Positions 22,283 through 36,706 of a stretch of 64,000 bases of DNA are shown piece by piece. Source of the stretch: Diploptera punctata (lineage: Eukaryota > Arthropoda > Insecta > Blattodea > Blaberidae); NCBI GenBank assembly GCA_030220185.1, contig JASPKZ010007287.1, forward strand, positions 132,501-196,500, in the 5' to 3' direction. Each line of letters opens with the position of its first letter. The stretch's first letter is position 1. The position numbers were made by a program, and so were the translations under genes. The notes beneath the pieces are model-generated. The model was given only the letters and a program-made list of their open reading frames with translations. It did no database searches and was not told the DNA's origin.

Positions 22283-25200
22283 AGACGCCGGCCGTGAAAG
22301 CCTACAGTTATACAGAATTTGAATGTGTTTTTAAAATATCGTAATATTGTGATATAATTCCCTACCTATTTTAATAGAGAACAAGGCAGCAAGGACCGGA
22401 TTTGAATGTGTTTATAAAATATCGTTATATTGTGATATAATTTTCGTATTTATTTTAATAGAGAACGAAGTAGCAAAAACCGGATTTCAATGCGTTTTTT
22501 AAAATATTGACAGATTGTGATATTAGAATTTACGTATACATCTTAATAGAGAACGAAACAGCAAGAACCGGATTTGATCGCGTTTTTATAATATCGTTAG
22601 ATTATGATATTATAACTTTCGTATTTATTTAGTAGAGACCGAAGCCTCAATAAGCGGTCAAAAATGGGTTTTTAAAAGATCGTTATATTGTGATATTATA
22701 ATTTCCATATTTATTTTAATAGAGAACAAAGCAAAATAACCGGATTTGAATGAGTTTTTATAATATCGTTATATTGTGAACTTATAACTTTCACATTTAT
22801 TTTAGTACAGGACAAAGCAGCAAGAACCAACTTTGAATGAGTTTCTAAAACATTGTTGTATTGTGATGTTATAATTCGCGAATTTATTTTAATAGAGAAC
22901 GTAGCAGCATAAACCGGATTTGAATTCGTTTTTAAAAACTCGTTATATTGTGACATAATTTTCGAATTTATTTTAAAAGAGAACGAAGCAGCAAGAAACG
23001 TAGAAGAATGAGTTTTTAAAATGTCGTTATATTGTGATATTATAATTTTCGTATTTATTTAAATAGAGAACGAAGCAGCAATAAGCGAATTTCAATGCGT
23101 TTTTAAAATATCGTTATATTGTCATATTAACAGTCTGTACTTATTTTAATAGAGAACGATGCGGCAAAAACTGGAATTCAAAACGTTTATAAATATCGTG
23201 ATATTGTGATATTATAATTATCGTATTTATTTTAACAGAAAACGAAGCGTCAAGAACCGGATTTGAATGAGTTTCTATAATGTCGAGATATTATAATTTT
23301 CGTACTTATTATAATAGAGACCCTGAACCGGCAAATGACGCATATGAATGCGTTCTTTAAATATCGTTATATTGCGGTATTATAATTTTCGTATTTACTT
23401 TAATAGAGCAAGAAGCAACAAGAGCTGGATTTGAATGTGTTTTTAAATTCCGTTATATTGTAATATTATATGTTTCTATCTAAATTAATAGAGAACAAAG
23501 CAGCAAGAACCGGATATGAATGCGTTCTTATAATAACGTTATATAGCGATATTATAATGTTCGTATTAATTTTAATACAGAACGAAACAACAACCACCGG
23601 ATTTGATATTGTGATATTATAATGTTCGTATTTAATTTAATACACAACACAGCGGCAAGAACCGGTTTTGAATACGTTATTAACATATCGTTATATTGTG
23701 AAATTATAGTTTTCGTATTTATTTTCATAGAGAACAAAGCAGCAATAACCGGAGATGGATGCGTTCTTAAAAGATCTTATATTGTGATATTACAATTACC
23801 GTATTTATTTTGATAGAAAGAGAAGCAGCAAGAATCGGATTTGAGTGCGTTTTTAAAATGAGGTTATATTGTGATATTATAATTATTGTATATATTTTAA
23901 AAGAGAACCAAGCAGCGAGAACCGGATTTGAATCCGTTTTTAAAATAAGGTTATACTGTGATATTACAATTCTCGTATTTATTTTAAAACAAAATGAAGC
24001 AAACGAACCGGATTTAAATGCGTTTTTAAAACACGGTTACATTGTGATATTATAAATTTCGTTTTTATTTGAAAAGAGTTCGAAGCAAAAGAACCGGATT
24101 TGAATGCGTTTTTAAAATTCGCTTATATTGTGATATTATAATTTTCGTATTTATTTTAAAAGAGAACGAAGCAAAAGAACCGGATTCCAATGCGTTTTTA
24201 AAATACTGTTATACAGTGATATAATCATTTTCGTATTTATTTTAATAGAAAAGAAGCAGCGAGAATCGGATTTGAATGCGTTTCTAAAATAAGATTATAT
24301 TGTGATGTTATAATTTTCGTATTTATTTTAAAAGAGAACAAAGCAAAAGAACTGGATTTCAATGCGTTTTTAAAATACGGTTATATTCTGATATTATAAT
24401 TTTCGTTTTAATTACAACAGAGAACGAAACAGCGAGAACCGGATTTAAATGCGTTTTTAAAATACGGTTATATGTGATAATATAATTTTCGTATTTTTTT
24501 AAAGAGAACGAAGCAAAAGAACCGGAATTGAATGCGTTTTTAAAATACGAATATATAGTGATATTATAATCGTATTAATTTTAATAGAGAAAGAAGCAGC
24601 CATAAACGGAGATGAATGCGTTCTTAAAATATCGATATATATTGTGATATTACAATTTCCGTATTTATTTTGATAGAGAGAGAAGCAGCAAGAACCGGAT
24701 TTGAATGCGTTTTTAAAATACGGTTATATTGTGATATAATAAATTTCGATTTTATTTTAAAACAGAACGAAACAGCGAGAACCGGATTTGAATGCGTTTT
24801 TAAAATACGGTTATATTGTGATATTATAACTTTCGTATTTATTCTTAAAAGAGAACGAAGCAAAAGAACCGGATTAGAATGCGTTTTTTTAGATACGGCT
24901 ATATTTTGATATTACTATTTTCGTTTTTACTTTAAAAGAGAACGATGCAAGGAGAACCGGATTTGAATGCGTTTTTAAAATAAGGGTATATTGTGATATA
25001 ATTTTCGTATTTATTTTAAAAGAGAACGAAGCAAGAGAACCGGTATTGAATTCATTTTTAAAAAAAGGTTATATTGTGATATTATAATTTTCGTTTATAT
25101 TCTAAAAGAGAATGATACAAAAGAACCGGGTTTGAATGCCTTTTTAAAATACGGTTATATTGTGATATTACAATTTTCGTTTTTTTTTTAAAGAGAACCA

Positions 25201-25591
25201 AGCAACGGAAACCGGATTCGAATGCGTTTTTTAACTACGGTTATATTTGATATTGCGACTTCGTTTTTATTTTAAGAAAGAACGAAGCAGCGAGTGCCAG
25301 ATTAATGCCATTTTAAAATACGGTTATATTGTGATATTATAATTTTCGTACTAATTTTAAAAGAGAACGAAGGAAAAGAACCTGATATGAATGCGTTTTT
25401 AAAATACAGTTATGTTATGATATTATAATTTTCGTATACATTTTAAAGAGAACGAAGGAAAAGAACCGGATTTCAATGCGTTTTTAAAATACGGTTATAG
25501 GCCTATTGTGATATAACTTTTGTTTTTATTTTAAAAGACAACGAAACAGCGAGAACCGGATTTGAATGCGTTTTTTAAATTCGGTCATATT

Positions 25592-25757
<166 letters not shown>

Positions 25758-25917
25758 AGAAAATGTGCACTCAGGTTGAGCATTAGTGGTGGTTTAGTAT
25801 TTACTGTAGTCTGTGATTTTTTTGTTCTTTTCGCACATGTTATGATGTGGAATTTCCTACATCTTTGTCCACATAAGAAAATATATCTAAAGAAAAAATT
25901 CCACGAGCCAACCGAAG
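25758..25917 (-). repeat. Foreign block in the satellite, repeat shared with 6.74 kb
   Basis: Non-satellite sequence containing GATGTGGAATTTCCTACATC and AAAAATTCCACGAGCCAACC. Its reverse complement matches 6740-6870. It follows the AAT tract and ends where satellite resumes with TACGGTTATATTGTG, so tract and block probably arrived together. Confidence 0.6.
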
Positions 25918-28900
25918 AATACGGTTATATTGTGATATTATAATTTTCGATTTTATTTTAAGAGAGAACGAAACGGCGAGAACAGGATTTGAATGCGATT
26001 TTAAAATACGATTATATAGTGATATTATAATTTTCGTATTAATCTTAATAGAGAACGAGGCAGCAACGGAGATGAATGCGTTCTTAAAATATTGTTATAT
26101 TGTGATATCACAATTTTCGTATTTATTTTGATAGAGAGAGAGAGAAGCAGCACGAACCGTATTTGCATGCGTTTTTAAAATACGGTTATATCGTGATATT
26201 ACAATTTTCGATTTTATTTTAAACGAGGACGAAACAGCGAGAAACGGATTTGAGTGCGTTTTTAAAATACGGTTATATTGTGATATAACTTTCGTATTTA
26301 CTTCTAAAGGAGAACGAAGCAAATGAACCGGATTAGAATGCGTTTTTTAAATACGGCTATATTTTGATATTACTATATTCGTTTTTATTTTAAAAGGGAA
26401 TTACACAGCGAAAACCCCATTTGAATGCTTTTTTGAATTAAGGTTACAGTTCGATATAATTTTCATATTAATTTTAAAAGAGAACGAAGCAAAAGAACCG
26501 GATTTGAATGCGTTTTTAAAATACGGTTATGTTATGATATTATAATTTTCGAATCTATTTTAAAAGAGAACGAAGCAGCGAAAAACGATTTCGAATGCGT
26601 TTTTGAACTACGGTTATACTGCAATATTATATTTTTGTTATTTGTTTTAAAAGGGAACGCAGCAAAAGAACCGGATTTGAATGCGTTTTTAAAATACGGT
26701 TATGTTATGATATTATAATTTTCGTAATTATTTCAAAAGAGAACGAAGCAAAAGAACCAGATTTTAATGCGTTTTTAAATTACGGTTTATTGTGATATTA
26801 TAATTTTCGTATTATTTAAAACAACGAAACAAAAGAACCGGATGTGAATGCTTTTTTAAATACGGTTATATTGTCATATTATATTTTTCGTCCTGATTTT
26901 AAATGACAACGAAGCACCGAGAACTGGATTCGAATGCGCTCCTAAAATAAGGTTATATTGTGACATTATAATTTTCGTATATATTTTAAAAGAGAACGAA
27001 GGAAAAGAACCTAATTTCAATGCGTTTTTAAAATACGGTTATATTGTGATATTATAAATTTCGTTTTATTTTAAAATAAATATTTTTAAACAGCGAGAAC
27101 CGGATTTTAATGCATTTTTAAAATACGGTTATATTGTGATATAATTTTCATATTATTCTAAAAGAGAACGAAGCAAGAGAACCGGATTTGAATGCGTTTT
27201 TAAAATACAGTTATGTTATGATATTATAATTTTCGGATCTATTTTAAAAGAGAACGAAGCAGCGAAAAACGGATTCGATTGCGTTTTTGAACTACGGTTA
27301 TATTTGATATTACGATTTTCGTTTTTATTTTAGAAGAGAACGAAGATGCGAGTGCCGGATTAATGCCTTTTTAAAATACGGTTATATTGTGACATTAACA
27401 TTTTCGATTTTATTTTTAAAGAGAACGAAGCAGCGAGAACCGGATTTGAAAGCGATATTATAATTTTTGTGATATTATAATTTCCATTTTCATTTTAAAG
27501 GGATCGTATCAGCGAGATTCGGATTCGAATGCGTTTTTAAAATACGGTTATACGGCAATATTATATTTTTCTTATTTGTTCTAAAAGAGAACGCAGCAAA
27601 AGAACCGGATTTGAATGCGTTTTTAAAATACGATTATGTTATGATATTATAATTTTCGTAATTATTTCAAAAGAGAACGAAGCAAAAGAACCAGATTTTA
27701 ATGCGTTTTTAAATTACGGTTTATTGTGATATTATAATTTTCGTATTATTTAAAACAACGAAACAAAAGAACCGGATGTGAATGCTTTTTTAAATACGGT
27801 TATATTGTCATATTATATTTTTCGTCCTTATTTTAAATGAGAACGAAGGACCGAGAACCGGATTTGAATGCGCTCCTAAAATAAGGTTATATTGTGACAT
27901 TATAATTTTCGTATATATTTTAAAAGAGAACGAAGGAAAAGAACCTAATTTCAATGCGTTTTTAAAATACGGTTATATTGTGATATTATAAATTTCGTTT
28001 TATTTTAAAATATATATTTTTAAACAGCGAGAACCGGATTTTAATGCATTTTTAAAATACGGTTATATTGTGATATAATTTTCAGGTTTATTTTAAAAGA
28101 GAACAAAGCAAAAGAACCGGAGTAGAATGTGTTTTTTAAATACGGCTATGTTTTGATATTACTATATTCGTTTTTATTTTAAAAGAGAACGATGCAGCGA
28201 GAACCGGATTTGAATGCCTTTTTAAAATAAGGGTATATTGTGATATAATTTTCGTATTTATTTTAAAAGAGAACGAAGCAAGAGAACCGGTATTGAATGC
28301 GTTTTTAAAATACGGTTATATTGTGATATAATTTTCATATTAGTTTTAAAAGACAACGAAGCAAGAGAACCGGATTTGAATGCGTTTTTAAAATATGGTT
28401 ATGTTATGATATTATAATTTTCGTATCTATTTTAAAAGAGAACGAAGCAGCGAAAAACGGTTTCGAATTCGTTTTTGAACTACGGTTATATTTGATATTA
28501 CGATTTTCGTTTTTATTTTAGAAGAGAACGAAGATGCGAGTGCCGGATTAATGTCTTTTTAAAATACGGTATTATTGTGATATTAACATTTTCGATTTTA
28601 TTTTAAAAGAGAACGAAGCAGCAAGAACCGGATTTGAATGCGTTTTTAAAATACGGTTATATTTTGATATTATATTTTTCGTATATATTTTAAAAAGAGA
28701 ACGAAGGAAAAAAAAGGGATTTTAGTCCGTTTTTAGAATAAGTTTATATGGTGATATAATTTTCGTATTTATTTTAAAAGAGAATGCAGAAAGAGAACCG
28801 GACATGAATTGGTTTTAAAAATACAGTTATATTGTGATATTATAATTTTAGTTTTCATTTTATGCGAGAACGAAGCAGCGCGAACCGGATTTGAATGCGA

Positions 28901-31596
28901 TTTTAGAATACGGTTATGTTGTGATATTATAATTTTCGTATGTATTTTAAAAGAGAACGAAGCAAAACAACCGGATTTGAATGCGTTTTGAAAATACGTT
29001 TAAGTTGTAATATTAGAATTTTCATTTTTATTTCAAAGCTGCGATAACCGTATTTGAATGCGTTTTTAAAATAAGTTCTATTGTGGTATTATAATTATGT
29101 TTTTATTTTTAAAACAACGAGTAGCGAGAACAGCATTTGAATGTGTTTTTAAAATCAGGTTATATTGTGATATTATAATTTTCGTATTTAATTCAAAATT
29201 CAAGGAAACAAAAGTACCGGATTTGAATGCGTTTTTAAAATACGGTTAAATTGTTATATTATAATTTTCGTATTTATTTTAAAGGAGAACGAAGCGAAAA
29301 ACAGGATTTGAATGCGTTTTTAAAATACGGTTGTAGTGTGATATTATAATTTTCGTTTTTATTTTAAAGGAGAACGATGCAGGGAGTACCGGATTTGAAT
29401 GCATTTTAAAAACACGGTTCTATTGTGATATTATAATTTTCGTATTTATTTTAAAAGAGAACGAAGCAAATGAACCGGATTTCAATGCGTTTTTAAAATA
29501 CGGTTATATTCTGATATTATAATTTACGTTTTAATTTTAACAGAGAACGAAACAGCGAGAACCGGATTTGAATGCGTTTCTAAAATACGGTTATATTGTG
29601 ATAATATAATTTTCGATATTTTTTTTAAGAGAACGAAGCAAAAGAACCGGATTTGAATGCGTTTTTAAAATACGGTTATATTGTGATATAATAAATTTCG
29701 ATTTTACTTTAAAAGAGAACGAAACAGCGAGTACCGGATTTGAATGCGTTTTTAAAATACGGTTATATTGTGATATTATAACTTTCGTATTTATTCTTAA
29801 AAGAGAACGAAGGAAAAGAACCGGATAAGAATGCGTTTTTTAAATACGGCTATATTTTGATAATACTATTTTCGTTTTTATTTTAGAAGAGAACGATGCA
29901 GCGAGAACCGGATTTGAATGCGTTTTTTAAATAAGGGTATATTGTGATATAATTTTCGTATTTATTCTAAAAGAGAACGATGCAAAAGAACCGGTTTGAA
30001 TGCCTTTTTAATATACGGTTATATTGTGATATTAAAATTTACGTATTTATTTTAAAAGTAACGAAGCAGCGAAAACCGGTATCAAACGCGTTTTTGAACT
30101 ACGGTTATATTTGATATTACTATTTTCGTTTTTAATTTAGAACAGAACGAAGCTGCGAGTGCCGGATTATTACCTTTTTAAAAATACGGTTATATTGTGA
30201 TATTATAATTTTCGTTTTTATTTTAAAATAGAACGAAGCAGCGACAGCCGGATTTGAATGCGTTTTTAAAATACGGTTATATTGTGATATTATAATTTCC
30301 GTTTTTATTGTAAAAGGGATCGTATCAGCGTGAACCGGTTTTGAATGGATTCTTAAAATACGGTTACATTGAGATATTATAATTTTCGTATTTATTTTAA
30401 AAGACAACGCAGCAAAAGAACAGGATTTGAATGCGTTTTTAAAATACGGTGATTTTATGGTATTATAATTTTCTAATTTAATTTAAAAGAGAGGAGAGCG
30501 AAGTAAAAGAATCGGATTTTAATGCGTTTTTAAAATGCGGTTATATTGTGATCGTGCTAATTTTCGTATTTATTTTAAATGAGATCGGCAGCCAGCGATA
30601 AAACCGTATTTGAAGTGTTCCTGAAATAAGGATATATTGTGATATTATAATTTTCGTATATATTTTATTAAGAGAATGAACGAAAAAACCGGATTTCAAT
30701 CCGTGTTAAGAATAAGTTTATATGCTGATATAATTTTCGTATTTATTTTAAAAGAGAACGAAGAAAGAGAAAGGGATTTGAATTGCTTTTTATAATACGG
30801 TTATATTGTGATATTATAATTTTCGTTTTCATTTTATGCGAGAACGAAGCAGCGAGAACCGGATTTGAATGAGATTTTAGAATACGGTTGTGTCGTGATA
30901 TTATAATTTTCGTATTTATTTTAAAAGAGAGCGAAGCAAAACAACCGGATTTGAATGCGTTTTGAAAATACGGTTAAATTGTAATATTAGAATGTTTGTT
31001 TTTATTTCAAAGCAGCGATAACAGGATTTGAATAGTAAGTTCAAATAAGTTCTATTGTGATATTATAATTATCGTTTTTATTTTTTAAAAAATGAAGCAG
31101 CTTGAACCGCTTTCGAATGCGTTTTTAAAATCCGTTTATATTCTGATATTATAATTTTCGTATTTATTTCAAAGTGAACGAAACAAAAGTACCGCATTTG
31201 AATGTGTTCTTAAAATACGGTTATATTGTTATATTATAATTTTCGTATTTATTTTAAAGGAGAACGAAGCAAAAGAACTGGACTTGAATGCGTTTTAAAA
31301 TACGGTTATAGTGTGATATTATAATTTTCGTTTTTGTTTTAAAAGAGAACGATGCAGCGAGTACCGGAATTGAATGCGTTTTTAAAATACGGTTCTATTG
31401 TGATATTATAATTTGCGTATTTATTTTAAAAGGGAACGAAGCAAAAGAACCGGAATCGAATGCGTTTTTGAAATACTGTTATATTATATTATAATTTTTT
31501 ATTTATTTTAAAAGAGAACGAACCAAAAGAAAACGGATTTGAATGCGTTTTTAAAATACGGTTGTATTGTCATATTATAATTTGCGTTTTTATTTT

Positions 31597-31598
31597 GA

Positions 31599-31636
<38 letters not shown>

Positions 31637-32709
31637 TTTATTTTAGCTGGCAGAGTTAAGGCCATAAGGCCTTCTCTTCCACTCAACCAGCGAATAGTAA
31701 AATTATACAAAAATTACGTACATATTACAATTTTAAGATATTAAAATACAGACTAAACAAAATACAATGATGATGGATCTAATACTAGCTAATGCTAACA
31801 AAAACATAGAATATAATAAAATTAAAATGATATAAAATAAAGTAAGTAGCTTCCTACATGATTATTAATAGAATGCTCTATATAGTTGTTATGTAGTTAA
31901 TGTTTTCATTGTGTCGAACTTAAGATATCAGTTAATTTGGATTTAAATAATGATAGCGACTGACAGTCCCTGACATGACTGGGAAGTGAGTTCCATGCTC
32001 TAGCCATAGATATTGTGTAAGATTCAGAGTACAGACAGGTCCTGTGTTGTGGTATCAAAAGTAAAGAAGAGTTTTGTGATCTTGTCCTAAATTGTGATGA
32101 GCCGATAAATGTTGAAAACGTGTTGTTAAATAAGTTGGTAAATATGTGTGCAGAATTTGGAATAGTAAGGTATGTGAATGTAAAGTTCTTCTGTCATTTA
32201 GGCGTAGCCATGATAAGGCCTGAAATGAAGGAGACACGTGGTCATAACGACGGAGATTGAATATAAATCGAATGCACGCATTATGAGCACGCTGTAGTCT
32301 GTCAGATAGATCAGTTGTAAGATTAGTCAGTAATATGTCGCAGTAGTCGAAGTGTGGTATTATAAGAGTCTGTACAAGTATTTGTTTTAATTTTGTAGGA
32401 AGGAAGTTTTTAAAACTATTTAGGGAGTGAAGAATTGAGAACACTTTCTTGCAGGTATTATTCACCTGGATTTTCCAGTCTAGGTGTTGGTCCATATAGA
32501 TACCCAGATTTTTTACTACTGAGCTGTAGGGGATATTTTTGTCATTTAGGAGAATGGTAGGGATATTTTCGTAATTTATAATGCTTTGGATTCGCCGATG
32601 TCCTATAATTATGCACTGTGTCTTCTCAGTATTTAGATTAAGTCCATGTTTCTTCGACCATTGGGAAATTGAGTCTAGGTCACTATTTAATTTGTCTAGT
32701 GTGTCATGT
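31597..32709 (-). pseudogene. LINE family C copy inserted in the satellite
   Basis: A 5'-truncated Jockey/CR1-like element on the minus strand with a TTA tail (AAT repeats at 31597-31633) and the family 3' end AAGGCCTTATGGCC...AACTCTGCCAGC. The 146-codon frame at 32055-32495 has MDQHLDWKIQVNN, IPHFDYCDILLTNL and HNACIRFIFNLRRYDHVSP. Upstream, minus-strand translation continues with LDKLNSDLDSISQWSKKHGL and LNTEKTQCIIIGH in a neighbouring frame. The catalytic YADD region is not included. Satellite resumes at GAGAACGAAGCAGGG (about 32713). Confidence 0.85.
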
Positions 32710-34150
32710 ACAGAGAACGAAGCAGGGAGAACCGGATTAGCATGCGAATTAAAATACGGTTATATTATGATATTATAATTTTCGTTTTTATTTTAAAAGA
32801 ATTCGAAGGAGCGAGAACTGGATTTGAATGCTTTTTTATAACATCGTTATATTGTGATATTATAATCTTCGTATCTACATTAGTTGAGAACTAAGCAGCA
32901 TGGACCGGATTGGAATGCGTTTCTATAACATCGTTATATTGTGATATCATAATTTTCGTACTTATTTTAATTAAGAAGGAAGCAGAAATAATCGGAATTG
33001 AGTGAGTTTTTATAATATCGTTGTGTTGTGATATTATAATTTTCGTATTTATTTTAATAGGGAACGAAGCAGCAAGACCCGGAGATGAATGCGATTTTAA
33101 AATATCGTTATATTGTGGATATTATAATTTTCGTATTTACCTTAATAGAGAACGATGCAGCAATAACCTGAGATGAATGAGCGTATTTAAAAGATCATTA
33201 TATTGTAAAATTATAAATTTCGTATTTATTTAAATAGAGAACGAAGCAGCAATAACCGAAATTGAATGCGTTTTAAAATATCGTTATATTGTGATATTAT
33301 AATGTTCGTATTTAATTTAATAGAGAACGAAGCAGCAATAACCGGATTCGAACGCGTTTTTAGTATATTGTTATGTTTCGATTTTATGATTTTTGTATTT
33401 ATTTTAATAGAGGAGGCACCATTAACTGGAGTTGAATGCGTTCTTACAATATCGTTATATTGTGATTTCTTAAGTTTTCTAATTATTTTCATAGAGAACG
33501 AAGCATCAATAACCCGATTTGAATACTTTTTTTAAAATATGGTCGTATTGCGATTTTGTTAATTGTAAATATTTTAATAGTGAGGGAAGCAGCAATAACC
33601 GGATTTGAATGCGTTTTTGTAATATTATTGTTTGAGATTCCATTTTTGTAAAAATTTTAATAGCGAACGAAGCATCAATAAACGGATTTCAATGCGTTTC
33701 ATATATATTCTGAATTTCTGATTTTATAATTTTCTACTCCTTTAAATATAGAATCAAGTAGCAATAACATGTTTTGAACGCGTTTTTAAAGTATCATGTT
33801 ATTGTGATATAAAATTATTTTAATACTGAACTAAGTAGTATTAAAATAATCTGACGCGTGTTTAGCCTATATATTATGATTTTGTAACTTTAGAATTTTG
33901 AAAAAATTTTAATAATGAACAAAGTAGCAATGTGTGGATTACACTCACTTTTACAACATCGGTATATTGTGATTTTATAATATCGTATAACTATGATTTT
34001 GTAATTTTGGAATTATTTTAATACACAGCTGAGTTGTAGTAACGGTATTTGAACTCGTTTTTATAACAACGTGATTTTATAACTATTATAAATTAGAACC
34101 AAATGTCAGTGTAATATGTTTTGAACTAGTTTTTATAATAATTTAACGCA

Positions 34151-34904
34151 TTGTTTATCCGAAGCTCAAATGAATGTCTTAATTTTTCGGACGGCGGCAA
34201 GCCTCTAATCCCGACTTATAACGCAAAATATTTTCGGATTCAGAAAGTGAGTCACGTCTACGAATGGCAAGCGATCTCTACAGGCTTACTTCTGGAAGAT
34301 TAGTTTTCGCGATTGTGCTATTTATGGCTGATATGTTGTAATCAGTCGCTTCTGGAATCTTGTAAATATCTGCTCCCGTTATATAAAACCGGATGCTGAC
34401 CGCAGTGACTACTCATTTTTCGGAAAGTAATATAACTTTGTGATCTCGAGCGAAGAACGTTTTGTGAGTGAAGACGTATGCAGTTGTAAAGAATAGACTG
34501 GAAGTAAACAGTGTTGTTACATGACTCTTTATAGCAGAAACCTGTACCTAATTATACAGTGAAGTATTGTGAATGGCTTAAAGTATTCCCAGGTTTGTAA
34601 TTCTGCGAAAAAAAAACTGGTTTATGTCAACTTAAATAAATAGCCAAATTCTCGCACAAGCTACATATGATTTGCTTACACACCATGACGAGATTCGCAG
34701 TACATGGCTTCCACCGGATTTGCCAGACGGGGAATTACCACGAGCCTGGAGAAAAGTCCAAGTGTAAAGTACGTGGCTCAAAATGTGAACGATATCATTT
34801 AATGTGGTGCAAAAAAAAGCAAATTTACACACAGACTCCTATAAAACTTAGAGTAAACAAGAAATATGCACCTTATGCGATATATTCCATATTATTATAG
34901 GCCT
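34151..34904. other. Unassigned ~750-bp insertion in the satellite tail
   Basis: Satellite stops near TTTTATAATAATTTAACGC (34145) and diverged units reappear at about 34905. The sequence between is not satellite and less AT-rich. Short frames exist on both strands (34632-34832 minus, 34667-34900 plus) but I recognise no domain, so no gene is claimed. It could be a MITE, a retrocopy or an unlisted element. Confidence 0.5.
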
Positions 34905-35072
34905 ACCGTTGTAATAATGCGATTTTATAATTATTATATTACTTTTATATATGACCAAATTGTAACTAACAGGATATGAATATGTTTTTTATAGTATTGT
35001 AATATTATGATTTTCAAATTATTTTCTAATAGGACCAAGTAGCAAGTAACAGGATTTTAATGTGGTTCCCTC
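34905..35072. repeat. Outlying, decayed satellite units
   Basis: About two units with the satellite order of motifs (GCGATTTTATAATTATT, AACAGGATATGAATATG, TATTGTAATATTATGATTTT, GACCAAGTAGCAAGTAACAG), as decayed as those at 34.0-34.1 kb. They show that the array once extended past 34.15 kb. Confidence 0.75.
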
Positions 35073-35155
35073 CCACTTACTTTTGGTTGCGCGAATAATG
35101 TTTACCTAAAGATCGATGGAAATTATGAAACCTGTGTATTACTTGCTCTTGGTGA

Positions 35156-35205
35156 AACGTTTTTATGTAATAACCTAATAATAATAGATTTTACATAAAA
35201 ACGTT
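35156..35205. repeat. Short hairpin, 15-bp arms
   Basis: AACGTTTTTATGTAA at 35156-35170 and its exact reverse complement at 35191-35205, with a 20-nt loop. Possibly a remnant of a small inverted-repeat element. Confidence 0.8.
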
Positions 35206-36700
35206 AACGGGACCAAATACCTGTCGTTCCTTCAATATGTTCAAGATGCATTTAACTGTAAACATAATGTAATGTAAGGAGCGGAATTTTGTTTACTAAA
35301 AGTTAAAATTGAAACATGCTGTAGTGAGTAGGCCTATTAAGGTTTGTTATTTCTTAAATAGGATTAAAATAAATTGCTCAGATTTTTATAAATATGACTT
35401 TAAAAAATCACAAAGATTTTCTGCAGGGTCTAACAATATTAACCTAATCTAGAAAAGCCGGAATAGAATAGAGGGGTATCGCACCCAATAAAATTACGTT
35501 CCACTTACATAGACATTATAGTAATATATGTGCAATCATAACTTTTAGTGGGTGAAAATCATCTCACTAAAATGAATTCACTAAAATATATATGAAGGGA
35601 CAACAGGAATATCCTATCCCTCACGTCCTCGGCGTGGTCCTGGAAATGCAGCAAATTTTAATAAAGTTTTAGAAAGTTTAAACTTTGCTGCAGCTAAGAG
35701 GGAAGGTGTTTATCTTTATAGAGCAGGCATGTTAATAAGTGCTTACAAGGTGTATAAAGACGTCCCTCCCACCTATTCAACCCTAAGTCGGATAGGCTGA
35801 CAAGGTAAGACACTGCTACTCACTTGTCAAAATGTGTTCTTTCATTGGGAGTGCACCTGTATGCGAATAGGAGAGGGAGGCCGCCTTTTCATATATATAG
35901 TGGGCACTTATTAACAGCTCTGTTATAGAATATTAAAATTCGTAAACTATTATATTGTATACCTGTTCCATTACATGTATAAGGCAACACATTAATACAG
36001 TTATTTCCCTTTTCTTTTCATTCCACAAGCCTAGTACATTGTGAATCAAACTGAAATAGTATAAGACTCAGATAGTCCCTTATGGAATTAGACCTTGTCA
36101 TTTGTAACTAAGTATTGCAGGACATAAATTCAGTGATACGAATATTAAACGGATAGTGGAATAAATTAAGAATAACAACAAATTGTGAAGAATGTAAACA
36201 TTTTACTTTTAGATTGACTTATGAATTTGTGTGTAGATTGTTAATTATAATATAATGATTATTACATAAATTGATCAATTTGGGTATATTTCTTGTCTTG
36301 ATTTATTACTCTTACTGACATCTCTTGGACACATTTTCATCCCAGATTGATTGTGACTCTTCTAGCGGAATTACTACTAAGGTAAATTATTTTATTTTAT
36401 ATTTTATATGTATTTTTTTATTTTATATTTTATTCTATTATATATTTTAATGAAGTTCCGTAAAGTACGCCGTAAATTTTCGTAAGGTTATCTATCATTC
36501 AAATTAAAAATTTCTAATTCCTCGTATTTTTTTTAATTTTTTTATGTGATCTAGTTTTGTACATCCTTTAACTCCTCTCAAGAATTTCAATTCTGAAGCC
36601 TGTTTCTTATTGTCTTGTCCATATTTCACATCCATGGGTTATTACTTTAATAATTTCGTGTCTCTTCGAATTTTATTTTTACACGCTTTATATTAGCTTG
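35206..36700. other. No gene recognised
   Basis: Unassigned AT-rich sequence, with a TTTTATATT-rich stretch at about 36380-36450. No coding evidence. Confidence 0.5.
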
Positions 36701-36705
36701 ACCTG

Positions 36706-36706
<1 letters not shown>

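Noticed and set aside
34667..34900. 77-codon frame with several cysteines
   Set aside because: Spacing of Cys and His fits no finger I know, and a competing frame exists on the other strand.
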